Of a stretch of DNA of 64,000 bases, positions 36,309-44,588 are shown one piece after another. Under the pieces are notes generated by a model. It was not told the DNA's origin. It did no database searches and saw only the letters and a program-made list of their open reading frames with translations. The stretch's first letter is position 1. Each line of letters starts with the position of its first letter. The stretch comes from Bacillus sp. MYb209 (lineage in GTDB: Bacteria; Bacillota; Bacilli; Bacillales; Bacillaceae_G): contig NZ_PCNZ01000015.1 of assembly GCF_002975175.1 (NCBI RefSeq), forward strand, positions 1-64,000. The letters run 5' to 3'. Position numbers and translations under genes: made by a program.

Positions 36309-37190
36309 ATGAAAGAAAAAGAGCGCTTAATTATAGAGATGGCTATGAAGTTATTTGCAACTAAGGGTGTAAATGCAACGTCAGTACAAGAAATCGTAAC
36401 CGCATGTGGTATATCAAAAGGAGCTTTTTATTTATATTTCAAGTCAAAAGATGAGCTATTATTGGCCACACTTCGATATTATTATGACAAAATCCAAAAG
36501 AAAATGCTGGATATTGAAAAAGAATCTTTATTACCACGTGAAAAATTTGAAAAACAATTATATTGTCAGTTTACTGATGTGCAAAAACATAAAGAATTTA
36601 TTATTATGCATGCAAGAGAAAATGCAATTCCGCTTAATAAAGAAGTAGAAGAGTTTATGATGAGGATGAAATTAGAGTCTCATGCATTTTATCGGAATAG
36701 CTTACTGTCTATTTATGGTGACAAAGTCAGTCCATATTTATTAGATTTGGTAATTATGGTAGAAGGGATATGCCACGGTTATTTACAATTAATTATTTTA
36801 AATGCACCGGAAATTGATTTATCCTATGTTTCGACCTTTATTTTACAGAGGATAGATAATTTAGTAGAGGGGCTTCTAGCATCTTCTGAAGAGCCTGTTC
36901 TGCATGAAGAAAGGCTTGGAGAATTTCTTTGTAGTTCCGAGCTTATTAAGGAACAGGTGAAGGAACATTTTCTAAGTGAAATTATTGTATTTAAACGAAC
37001 ATTAGCTGATCAATTAGAAAATGATGAGTTACTTGTAACTTTAGATGTTTTAGAAGCAGAAATGAGATTGCAAGACCCAAGGGTTCCAGTCATTAGAGGT
37101 ATGCTTGCTAATTTAGCGGTATATCCTGGTTTAAATGAGTTTCGATTAAGGCTTACGGCATACTATAATATAAAAAATCCTTGCATATAG
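36309..37190 (+). CDS. TetR-family repressor of the RND pump (YerO-like)
   Basis: 293 aa. The N-terminal TetR helix-turn-helix is VNATSVQEIVTACGISKGAFY (about 24-44) followed by LYFKSKDELL. A long ligand-binding region follows, about 100 residues longer than a minimal TetR protein, as in B. subtilis YerO, which neighbours yerP/swrC. Divergent placement and the operator 225 bp upstream make the pump its likely target. AGGAGAG precedes the ATG. Confidence 0.9.
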   Translation: MKEKERLIIEMAMKLFATKGVNATSVQEIVTACGISKGAFYLYFKSKDELLLATLRYYYDKIQKKMLDIEKESLLPREKFEKQLYCQFTDVQKHKEFIIMHARENAIPLNKEVEEFMMRMKLESHAFYRNSLLSIYGDKVSPYLLDLVIMVEGICHGYLQLIILNAPEIDLSYVSTFILQRIDNLVEGLLASSEEPVLHEERLGEFLCSSELIKEQVKEHFLSEIIVFKRTLADQLENDELLVTLDVLEAEMRLQDPRVPVIRGMLANLAVYPGLNEFRLRLTAYYNIKNPCI

Positions 37191-37210
37191 AACGCAAGGA
37201 TTTTCTATTA
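37175..37210. terminator. Bidirectional terminator between the TetR and ABC-F genes
   Basis: AAAATCCTTGC (37175-37185) pairs with GCAAGGATTTT (37195-37205) and overlaps the stop of the TetR gene. Confidence 0.85.
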
Positions 37211-37213
37211 TAA

Positions 37214-38767
37214 TTAAGAATTATTTTGTGACCATTCTTCAACATTCCAAGTTTTTGTAATCCAGCCTTCATAAAATTCTGGTTCGTGACATACAAGAAG
37301 GATTGTCCCTTTATATGCCTTCAGAGCTTTTTGAAGTTCTTCCTTTGCTGTAACATCAAGGTGGTTTGTTGGCTCATCGAATAATATCCAGTTACTTTCT
37401 TCACCCATTAGCTTACATAAACGAACTTTTGCTTGTTCGCCACCACTTAATTGATTTAGCGGACGAGAGATATGCTCATTTTTTAATCCACATTTCGCTA
37501 ACATTGCACGAACCTGATGTTGGTCCATGCTAGGGAATGTGTTCCAAACGTCATCAATTGGTGTTATATTATCAGCTTTTACTTCTTGCTCGAAGTATGC
37601 AGGCTCTAAGAAGTCACCAAGACTTGTTTTACCGCTTAAAGGTTTAATTTTTCCTAAAATCGTTTTTAGTAATGTTGATTTACCAACACCATTACAACCA
37701 ACGATGGCAATTTTTTCACCGCGTTCAATTGTCATTGTTAGTTTTGGTAATAACGGATGTGTATATCCGATTTCTACATCTTCACCTTCAAAGACAAAAC
37801 GACTACTTGCACGAGATTCCTTAAATGAGAATTCTGGCTTAATTGCTGTTTCAGGGCGATCAATACGCTCCATGCGATCAAGTTGCTTTTGACGACTTTT
37901 TGCACGACCCGTTGTTGAATAACGAGCCTTGTTCTTTGCAATAAAGTCTTCCTGCTTTTTAATAAACTCTTTTTGTTTTTCATAAGCATTTATATGTTGA
38001 TTTTTATTAATTTCGGCTAACTCTAGGAATTTTTCGTATGTCGCTGTATAGCGCGTCATTTTCGTAAATTCTAGATGGAAAATAACATCAACGCATTTGT
38101 TCATAAATTCCGTATCATGAGAAATTAATAAGAATGCATGTGGATATTCTTTTAAATAATTCGTTAACCAATGAATATGTTCAACGTCTAAATAGTTAGT
38201 AGGCTCATCGAGTAATAACACTTCTGGTTGCTCAAGTAATAGCTTTGCAAGCAATACTTTTGTACGTTGCCCACCACTTAGTGCTGAAACATCACGATCT
38301 AAACCGATTGCATCAATTCCAAGACCTCTTGCTGCCTCTTCAATTTTCATATCTAGTAAATAGAAACCACCTGCTTCGAGAGCATCTTGTATTTCCGCCA
38401 TCTCCTCAAGAAGTGCCTCTAATTCTTCTGGTGTTGCAGTTCCCATTTTTTCTGCAACTTCATTTAAAGCTTTTTCTTTTTCAAATAAAGGTAAAAACGC
38501 GTCAGCTAATACATCACGAATTGTACGACCAGGTGTTAAAATTGTATGCTGGTCTAAGTAACTGTAATTTGTACCAGGTGTCCATTCTACGCGGCCCTCA
38601 TCATGGATAAGTTGACCAGTAATAATATTCATAAATGTTGATTTACCAACACCGTTTGCACCGACTAATCCAACATGTTCTCCTGCTAGTAAACGCATGG
38701 ATACATCTTTAAATAATGTGCGATCGCCAAATGTATGGCCTAATTTTTCGACTGTTAATAAGCTCAT
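37214..38767 (-). CDS. ABC-F family ATPase (YkpA/EttA-like)
   Basis: 517-aa soluble protein with two ABC domains and no membrane part: Walker A GANGVGKST (about 36-44) and GCNGVGKST, signatures LSGGQRTKV and LSGGEQAKV, Walker B LLLDEPTNYLD and ILFDEPTNHLD, joined by a charged linker (about 225-320). ABC-F proteins act on ribosomes (translation factors or antibiotic protection). No resistance-type long antibiotic domain stands out, so a housekeeping role is likelier. I start at 38767 after GGAGG; an upstream in-frame ATG has no ribosome site. Confidence 0.92.
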   Translation of the reverse strand: MSLLTVEKLGHTFGDRTLFKDVSMRLLAGEHVGLVGANGVGKSTFMNIITGQLIHDEGRVEWTPGTNYSYLDQHTILTPGRTIRDVLADAFLPLFEKEKALNEVAEKMGTATPEELEALLEEMAEIQDALEAGGFYLLDMKIEEAARGLGIDAIGLDRDVSALSGGQRTKVLLAKLLLEQPEVLLLDEPTNYLDVEHIHWLTNYLKEYPHAFLLISHDTEFMNKCVDVIFHLEFTKMTRYTATYEKFLELAEINKNQHINAYEKQKEFIKKQEDFIAKNKARYSTTGRAKSRQKQLDRMERIDRPETAIKPEFSFKESRASSRFVFEGEDVEIGYTHPLLPKLTMTIERGEKIAIVGCNGVGKSTLLKTILGKIKPLSGKTSLGDFLEPAYFEQEVKADNITPIDDVWNTFPSMDQHQVRAMLAKCGLKNEHISRPLNQLSGGEQAKVRLCKLMGEESNWILFDEPTNHLDVTAKEELQKALKAYKGTILLVCHEPEFYEGWITKTWNVEEWSQNNS

Positions 38768-38867
38768 TGTGTCCTCCGTCCAATTCAAAATAGTGTCTTG
38801 AATCATGATACTAAATTATTGAGTATAATGCTATCCTTTCAAAATGTATCTTTTTGTAAGAATATGA

Positions 38868-38919
38868 TTGTATTTTTTGGGGAAAAGGTTATAATATTAT
38901 TTGAACAGTGGTCAATTAA
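38868..38919 (+). promoter_or_regulatory. Promoter and operator of the TetR gene
   Basis: TTGTAT (38868-38873), 16 bp, TATAAT (38890-38895). The start region is covered by TTGAACAGTGGTCAATTAA (38901-38919), an imperfect dyad (TTGAAC-AGT-GGTCAA). The same element recurs before the downstream epimerase gene, which points to autoregulation. Confidence 0.75.
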
Positions 38920-38936
38920 ATTGTGAGGTATGAAAA

Positions 38937-39509
38937 ATGTCGCCAAGAAGGGCAGTTAAACAAGAATTAACGAGAGAAATGATTATGAATGTAGCAAGGG
39001 GCCTATTTATAGCACAAGGGTATCAGCATACTTCAATGCGTAAAATCGCAACAGAACTAGGGTATAGCCATGGTGCCATCTATTATCATTTTAAAAATAA
39101 AGCAGAGCTTTTCTATGCGATGGTAGAGCAAGATTTTCAATTGCTAAATCAAAAATTAGATGAGATTAATGATCAAAATTTACCACAAGAGGAACAATTG
39201 AAAGCTGTTTTATTTGGTTTTATTGAATTTGGTTTGCAAAATCAAAGTCATTATGAAATCATGTTTTTAATTAGAGATGATGAGTTAAAAGAATGTTTAG
39301 CAGATGGCCCAAATGTTAGTTACGAAAAATTTGCTACTGTTGTATCTTCTTTGTGTAATGAGAAGGTAAATGTAATGACAATATGGTCTGTTTTTCTATC
39401 ATTACATGGGTTTGTGGCACACTATTGTGGGAATGATCAAACATTTGAAGAAGTAAAAGGATTAGCTAAAGTACACGTGGAGTTTATTTCAAAATCGCTT
39501 CTTATGTAA
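38937..39509 (+). CDS. TetR-family regulator
   Basis: 190 aa. The HTH is HTSMRKIATELGYSHGAIYYHF (about 26-47), then KNKAELFYAMVE; the C-terminal part is a helical effector-binding domain. It is followed 58 bp downstream by an epimerase-like gene carrying the same operator, so the pair looks like a self-contained repressor/target unit. The inducer is unknown. Confidence 0.9.
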   Translation: MSPRRAVKQELTREMIMNVARGLFIAQGYQHTSMRKIATELGYSHGAIYYHFKNKAELFYAMVEQDFQLLNQKLDEINDQNLPQEEQLKAVLFGFIEFGLQNQSHYEIMFLIRDDELKECLADGPNVSYEKFATVVSSLCNEKVNVMTIWSVFLSLHGFVAHYCGNDQTFEEVKGLAKVHVEFISKSLLM

Positions 39510-39520
39510 GTGATTTTCTT
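39491..39520 (+). terminator. Terminator or attenuator overlapping the TetR stop
   Basis: AAAATCGCTT (39491-39500) pairs with AAGTGATTTT (39508-39517, one wobble), then CTTTTT. It separates the regulator from the next gene, which has its own operator. Confidence 0.7.
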
Positions 39521-39531
39521 TTTAATATTAA

Positions 39532-39550
39532 TTGAACAGCGGTTAATTAA
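39532..39550 (+). promoter_or_regulatory. Second copy of the TetR operator, before the epimerase gene
   Basis: TTGAACAGCGGTTAATTAA differs from the copy at 38901-38919 at only two positions. It lies 17 bp before the start codon, over or just after the likely promoter. Confidence 0.75.
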
Positions 39551-39567
39551 TTTAGGGGGGATTTATA

Positions 39568-40506
39568 ATGAAAAAAGCTTTAGTGCTAGGAGCATCTGGA
39601 TCAATGGGGTATGCAATTGTAAAAGAATTATGTAACAGAGGAATTCATGTAGTGGCCTTTGCGCGGAATAAAGAGAAATTAGAGATATTATTTTCTGGAG
39701 AAGAAAATGTGAAAGTTGTAGCCGGAGATGTATTTATACAGGAGGATATAATGGAAGGTGCGAAAGGCGTTGATATTATATTTCATGCTGTAAACATTCC
39801 ATATTCAGATTGGGAGAAGAAGCAACCAAAATTATTAAAAAATATATTAGAAGTAGCAAGGTATTACGACAGTAAGTTAGGGATAGTTGATAATATTTAT
39901 GCGTATGGGAGGCAAGGGGAAGAACCTGTAGCGGAAGAAGTTAAAAAGGCACCACATACGAAGAAAGGGAAAATTCGGTTACAACTAGAAATGATGGCAA
40001 AACAGGCTCGTGTACAAATGTTTATTGCACATTTCCCTGATTTTTATGGTCCAAATGCAGAAAGTACACTTGTTCATCATACTTTAAATGGGGTACTTGC
40101 AAATAAGTTATCAAGCTTTGTTGGAGATAAAAAGATTGCTCGTGAATATATTTTTACACCAGATGGTGCAAAAGCAATGATTGAATTAGCCTTACGTGAT
40201 GAGGCCTATGGACAAAATTGGAACATACCGGGTTATGGTGTCATTACAGGTGAAGAGATGATTCAACATATACAAGAATTAACGGGATATACAAAACCAG
40301 TAATGACAGTAAAAAAAGGTATGATAAATTTAATTGGACTATTTGATAAGCAGATGAAAGAATTTGTGGAAATGCTATATTTGACAGAAAATCCTGTTGT
40401 ATTAAGCGGAGAGAAATATGAGAGGTATATTGGGAATATACCAAAAACTTCTTATTATAATGGGCTAAAAGAAACGATTATATCTATGCAAAATAAAGGT
40501 GTGTAA
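39568..40506 (+). CDS. NAD(P)-dependent SDR epimerase/dehydratase-like protein
   Basis: 312-aa atypical SDR. The Rossmann motif is LGASGSMGYAIVKEL (about 6-20) and the likely active-site Tyr lies in NIYAYGRQG, where the usual YxxxK is not perfect. These proteins often act as quinone- or NmrA-like reductases or sugar epimerases. It is paired with the upstream TetR gene through a duplicated operator, which suggests a stress-induced detoxification role (inference). GGGGGGAT precedes the ATG. Confidence 0.85.
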   Translation: MKKALVLGASGSMGYAIVKELCNRGIHVVAFARNKEKLEILFSGEENVKVVAGDVFIQEDIMEGAKGVDIIFHAVNIPYSDWEKKQPKLLKNILEVARYYDSKLGIVDNIYAYGRQGEEPVAEEVKKAPHTKKGKIRLQLEMMAKQARVQMFIAHFPDFYGPNAESTLVHHTLNGVLANKLSSFVGDKKIAREYIFTPDGAKAMIELALRDEAYGQNWNIPGYGVITGEEMIQHIQELTGYTKPVMTVKKGMINLIGLFDKQMKEFVEMLYLTENPVVLSGEKYERYIGNIPKTSYYNGLKETIISMQNKGV

Positions 40507-40516
40507 ATGTTAGTAT

Positions 40517-40557
40517 ATAAAAAAAGTTACTTCTGTGGATAGAAATAACTTTTTTAT
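40517..40557. terminator. Bidirectional terminator
   Basis: AAAAAGTTACTTC pairs with GAAATAACTTTTT (one mismatch). It sits between the convergent epimerase and glycosyltransferase genes. Confidence 0.8.
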
Positions 40558-40558
40558 A

Positions 40559-41497
40559 TTACGCTTTTTGTTTGACTTCACTAACCTTCTTTTCAGCTAC
40601 AATAAAATGTGGTCTACGTTTCGTTTCATAATAAATGCGACCGATGTATTCACCCATAACACCTAGGAAAATGAGTTGAATACCACCAATAAATAATATA
40701 GCAGAAATTAAAGTGAAGTATCCTGGGACTTCAACACCACCAACAATAATTTGAATAAATGTAGTAATTACGTATAAAATCCCTAAAATAGTTGTTAATA
40801 ATCCAAGATATATAGATAGTCTTAATGGTTTATTATTGAATGAGATAACACCATCTATTCCGTAATTTAACAATTTAGAAAAAGTCCACTTACTTTCTCC
40901 ATCAGAACGTAATACATTTTCATATCCAATAATTAATTCATTAAATCCAATCCAGGAGAATAAACCTTTTGAGAAGCGATTGTATTCGCTTAAAGATAAT
41001 AGAGAATCAACAGCTCTTCTACTTAAAAGTCTAAAATCTCCAATGCCGTCTACTAGTTCAATATCTACAAACTTATTCATCACTTTATAGTATAGACGAG
41101 AAACGAAAGAGCGAACGGGTGAATCACCTGTTCTTGTTCTTTTTGCAATAACTTGGTCGTAACCTTCGTTATATCCTTCTAACATTTCTTTTATTAGTGT
41201 AGGAGGATGTTGCAAATCGGCGTCCATAATAACAACTGCATCACCTGTAGCGTATTTTAAACCAGCTAACATAGCGGCTTCTTTGCCGAAATTCCGACTA
41301 AATGATATATAATGAACAGCTGAATCTGAATTTGCCAAATCACGTAGAATATTTAATGTATTATCTTTACTACCATCATTTACAAAAACAAATTCATAAT
41401 CGGTAGTTAATTTATGAATTTCAAGAGAAGTCTCTGAATAAAAGGCTCGAAGCATCTTTTCTTCATTGTAGCATGGTACGACTATTGAAAGAGTCAT
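40559..41497 (-). CDS. csbB: GT2 polyprenyl-phosphate glycosyltransferase, CsbB/GtrB-like
   Basis: 312 aa. The catalytic GT-A domain (about 1-215) has VVPCYNEE, VNDGSKDNT and MDADLQHPP. Two C-terminal membrane helices follow (about 230-290) with the EYIGRIYYETKRRP tail. Such enzymes load a sugar onto undecaprenyl phosphate at the inner face of the membrane. The next gene upstream is YfhO-like; in B. subtilis and S. aureus CsbB and YfhO together add GlcNAc to lipoteichoic acid, so that is the best guess. Confidence 0.85.
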   Translation of the reverse strand: MTLSIVVPCYNEEKMLRAFYSETSLEIHKLTTDYEFVFVNDGSKDNTLNILRDLANSDSAVHYISFSRNFGKEAAMLAGLKYATGDAVVIMDADLQHPPTLIKEMLEGYNEGYDQVIAKRTRTGDSPVRSFVSRLYYKVMNKFVDIELVDGIGDFRLLSRRAVDSLLSLSEYNRFSKGLFSWIGFNELIIGYENVLRSDGESKWTFSKLLNYGIDGVISFNNKPLRLSIYLGLLTTILGILYVITTFIQIIVGGVEVPGYFTLISAILFIGGIQLIFLGVMGEYIGRIYYETKRRPHFIVAEKKVSEVKQKA

Positions 41498-41546
41498 TTT
41501 TGACCCTCCTTGTTTATAATGTTTAAAACGTTATTTAATATTTTTT

Positions 41547-41575
41547 ATGAAGCTATCCGCTTTGGATAGCTTCAT
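41547..41575. repeat. Hairpin between yfhO and the csbB-like gene
   Basis: ATGAAGCTATCC (41547-41558) pairs perfectly with GGATAGCTTCAT (41564-41575) around GCTTT. Read in the gene direction it is followed by A's rather than T's. It is thus not a standard terminator, and an mRNA processing or stability element is more likely. Confidence 0.6.
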
Positions 41576-41589
41576 GATTTATTGAGTGC

Positions 41590-44262
41590 TCATTTCTGCT
41601 TTTTAAAAGGTAATTTTCGGCGTCCTTTTTGATTTGTAAAAACTAGTAAGGCTACACAAATAATTAGTGAAATAATTGATATAATCATACCTAATTTAAA
41701 GTAAGGTGTAACATAAGTCATTTCGATTACATGTGCTCCTTTTGTAATCGGGACGCCAATAAAGGCAGAATTTACTTTCGTGAATTCTGTTTCTTTTCCA
41801 TCAACTTTTATAGTCCAACCTTTACTATATGGAACAGATAAATATAGTAATCCATCTTTTTTCGAGTTGATTTCACCTTTTAAATAGTTGTTTTTATAAT
41901 AAATATTTTGAAGTCTATTTTCAGTTAGTTTTTCTGTTTCTTTTTGTACACCTTCGTAATTTACGATATTTGCTTGTAAGTCTTCAAGTTCGTATTCACC
42001 TGGTGCATCAATAGAAATAGTTAGTTGGTCTGGATGATCGTCTTTACCTAAATTATAAACAAATCTTTCTAAAGGATATGAGTATGCACCAGTGTCTTCA
42101 CCTTTCCCCATATCTTTCCCGTTAACTACTGCATGGAATGAACCTTTATTTTTTATCTTTAATTCTACAATTAAATCTCCAGGAGTATTAGGATAATTTA
42201 TAGGTACGATCATATTTCCATTGCCATGGACAATGAGTTTATTATTCTCTTTTTCCATATTTTCTAGTTGTACTTCTTCCATTTTGATAGATACCGCTTT
42301 TGAATTAAGGTTCTTTTTATCAAAATGAGTTAATGAAAAGTCTTTTACATTATTAACGACTGCAGCATGTAATAATAATTGGTCACGTTGAGCGAAGTTT
42401 AATTTAGAAAATTCTTCTTCACTTATACCAGAATCATATACATACCCTAACGGTAAAGCATAGTCATTTTTGTAAATATTATACGGCCCTACTTGTTTTA
42501 ATAGTTTATATCCATATGGGATATTTTTTTGATCTGTATCAGCACTTAGTACGCGATATTTTACACCTAACATATTTTCAAGTAGTAGTCGACTATCAAC
42601 TTGGAAGAACATCGAAGGAGTGTCGAACCCTTGGAATACGTTGTATTTATTTTTCATAAAGTCATGAACATAATAATTAATCAGGCTTTGGTACGTACTT
42701 GTACCATGATAACCTTGTAGCATTGGTGTGTTATGGGCGCTACCTGGGTTAAGAATACGATAAAAGTCTTTATCATATTCTTGTATATAACGAATGGCAG
42801 CAATCTCATCTTTGTTATCATAGCCAGATACATGTAAAGCTTCTTTTGTAGCATTGCTTTGTCCGAAAGCTGTACTAAGTATATTATTAGCATACATGTA
42901 ATTCATGGAAATTGTACTAACGAGTACGTTCACTACAACTAAAAATTGTATGAAAGGTTTAGAAAGATAACGCCATAAACATACTGTAATGACAGAAAGA
43001 ACGATAGTTCCGATTAAAATATTGTCAACTGCCTGTAAAGGTTTATCACTTACATTTATATTTACTTTTCTATAAAATGCATAAATGAATAATCCTATTG
43101 ATACTAATGAACTCATTATATAAAGTAATTTATGCTCTTTCTTATGAACAATCATCCAATCTAAGATGTATGCTATAGTTTGAGCAATTACAAATACAAA
43201 TAAATAAAGCCATCTATATTGCATTGCTGAGAAACCATTAAATACAGAGTATGTATACGGAAGCATAAACAGAATGAACATGAAAAATGTAAAGAGTACC
43301 TTATTTTTAACAAGTTTATCACGTATAAACATTCCAAATATGATTAGGAATAAAATTAAAGCTGGTAAAGCTAATTGATGATTTTCAGCATCATATACGA
43401 AGAAGATAGTTTCCATTAGATCTTTATAAAATTTATCTTCAAAGAATAAAGGTATATCAAATTTCTTCGTTAACCGATCCGCACTAAATACCGCATTGAC
43501 TGATGGGATAAAGCAAACTGCAGCCAAGCCAAGTGATAGACCGTATAATAATCCAATTTTAATATAATAAGCTAGAAAAGAGGCGATTGTTTTATTTTGC
43601 TGTGTGGCAAAGTATTGGAAAAATGCATAAATGAAAATGAAAATACTTGTGATAAAAGCAAAATAAAAGTTCGATGCTAACATTAAAGTAGCAGCTACTA
43701 GGAAAAGTCCACGTTTCTTTTCTATAATATATTTATCAAGTCCCCATATTACTAATGGTAAAAATACGATGGCATCAGCCATGAAATCCCAAAGTAATGA
43801 ATGGCGCATAAAAGTAATACATCCACCATATATAATAGCAGCAATAAAAGATGAGAAGACTGTTTTATTATGATAACGTAAAGAACCATACATGAATAAC
43901 ATAGCTAAAAAGTTTTTTAAAATACTCATGTATAATTTCATATCATAGATTTGTTCAATGTTTAATTTAGGAAGTAACAGCGTAATCCAGAAGAACGGCG
44001 CTGTACTGTAATAATAACTAAACTCTCCAAATAAATCTCCACCTAATCCATAATCAAAAGACCAAAAAAGATTACCATCTTTAAAGGCATGTTGCAGGAG
44101 AAATGTAAAGAAACCAAATTGGCTTAATGCATCACCTGTACCAGAAAAGATTTGATTAGATGTTAAAAAGAAATAATGAAAAGCAAAAGCACACAATAAT
44201 AATATCGGAATAATCATTATAGTTTTCTTTGAGAAAATCTTATTGTTCGGCTTTATGCTCAT
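41590..44262 (-). CDS. yfhO: YfhO-family polytopic membrane glycosyltransferase
   Basis: 890 aa. About twelve helices are followed by a large extracytoplasmic domain (about 490-860) and a last helix near the C-terminus, a GT-C-like layout. Motifs include GTGDALSQFGFF in the first loop and YSKGWTIKVDGKE near the end, both typical of YfhO. In B. subtilis it transfers sugar from the CsbB-made lipid carrier to lipoteichoic acid. The downstream csbB-like gene, 92 nt away, fits this two-gene system. The leader carries a terminator-like hairpin. Confidence 0.88.
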   Translation of the reverse strand: MSIKPNNKIFSKKTIMIIPILLLCAFAFHYFFLTSNQIFSGTGDALSQFGFFTFLLQHAFKDGNLFWSFDYGLGGDLFGEFSYYYSTAPFFWITLLLPKLNIEQIYDMKLYMSILKNFLAMLFMYGSLRYHNKTVFSSFIAAIIYGGCITFMRHSLLWDFMADAIVFLPLVIWGLDKYIIEKKRGLFLVAATLMLASNFYFAFITSIFIFIYAFFQYFATQQNKTIASFLAYYIKIGLLYGLSLGLAAVCFIPSVNAVFSADRLTKKFDIPLFFEDKFYKDLMETIFFVYDAENHQLALPALILFLIIFGMFIRDKLVKNKVLFTFFMFILFMLPYTYSVFNGFSAMQYRWLYLFVFVIAQTIAYILDWMIVHKKEHKLLYIMSSLVSIGLFIYAFYRKVNINVSDKPLQAVDNILIGTIVLSVITVCLWRYLSKPFIQFLVVVNVLVSTISMNYMYANNILSTAFGQSNATKEALHVSGYDNKDEIAAIRYIQEYDKDFYRILNPGSAHNTPMLQGYHGTSTYQSLINYYVHDFMKNKYNVFQGFDTPSMFFQVDSRLLLENMLGVKYRVLSADTDQKNIPYGYKLLKQVGPYNIYKNDYALPLGYVYDSGISEEEFSKLNFAQRDQLLLHAAVVNNVKDFSLTHFDKKNLNSKAVSIKMEEVQLENMEKENNKLIVHGNGNMIVPINYPNTPGDLIVELKIKNKGSFHAVVNGKDMGKGEDTGAYSYPLERFVYNLGKDDHPDQLTISIDAPGEYELEDLQANIVNYEGVQKETEKLTENRLQNIYYKNNYLKGEINSKKDGLLYLSVPYSKGWTIKVDGKETEFTKVNSAFIGVPITKGAHVIEMTYVTPYFKLGMIISIISLIICVALLVFTNQKGRRKLPFKKQK

Positions 44263-44585
44263 AAAAATTTATAATCCTCCTTTGAAAGTTGTTACATATA
44301 AAAACACACCGATTATAAAGGTGTGTTTTTTAGTTTTAGCATAAAAAAATATATATTTTTGTTGTATCATATATATTTTACAAGCATTGAATTTCATAGT
44401 TTACTTGTAATTTAGTATAAAGCATTCTCAGAAAGTAAGTCAATTTGACATGGAATATATAGCATTTTTTAACCACTGAAAAGTCGAGAATAATGAAGTG
44501 CAGTCTTCAGAGTTTATGTTCTGTAAATGATGGTATATAAAAAGCCAAAAGCTTTTCCATTTTTAATAGGAAAAGCTTTTGGCTT
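44263..44585. other. 323-bp leader region of yfhO
   Basis: On the minus strand I see TTGACT, 18 bp, TATACT (about 44454 down to 44425), then a leader of about 155 nt. The leader has a 7-bp stem (TTACAAG/CTTGTAA) and the hairpin 44301-44331, before AAAGGAGG and the yfhO ATG. The terminator of the upstream flippase gene is at 44539-44588. Confidence 0.55.
44301..44331 (-). terminator. Terminator-like hairpin inside the yfhO leader
   Basis: AAAACACACC (44301-44310) pairs with GGTGTGTTTT (44320-44329). In yfhO sense it is followed by TTTTATATG and lies about 40 nt before the start codon. It could attenuate yfhO, or simply stop read-through from upstream. Confidence 0.6.
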
Positions 44586-44588
44586 TTA
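44539..44588 (-). terminator. Terminator of the flippase gene
   Basis: A 19-bp perfect stem (44540-44558 with 44569-44587) with core CCAAAAGCTTTTCC, overlapping the flippase stop. T's follow in the gene direction. Confidence 0.85.
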
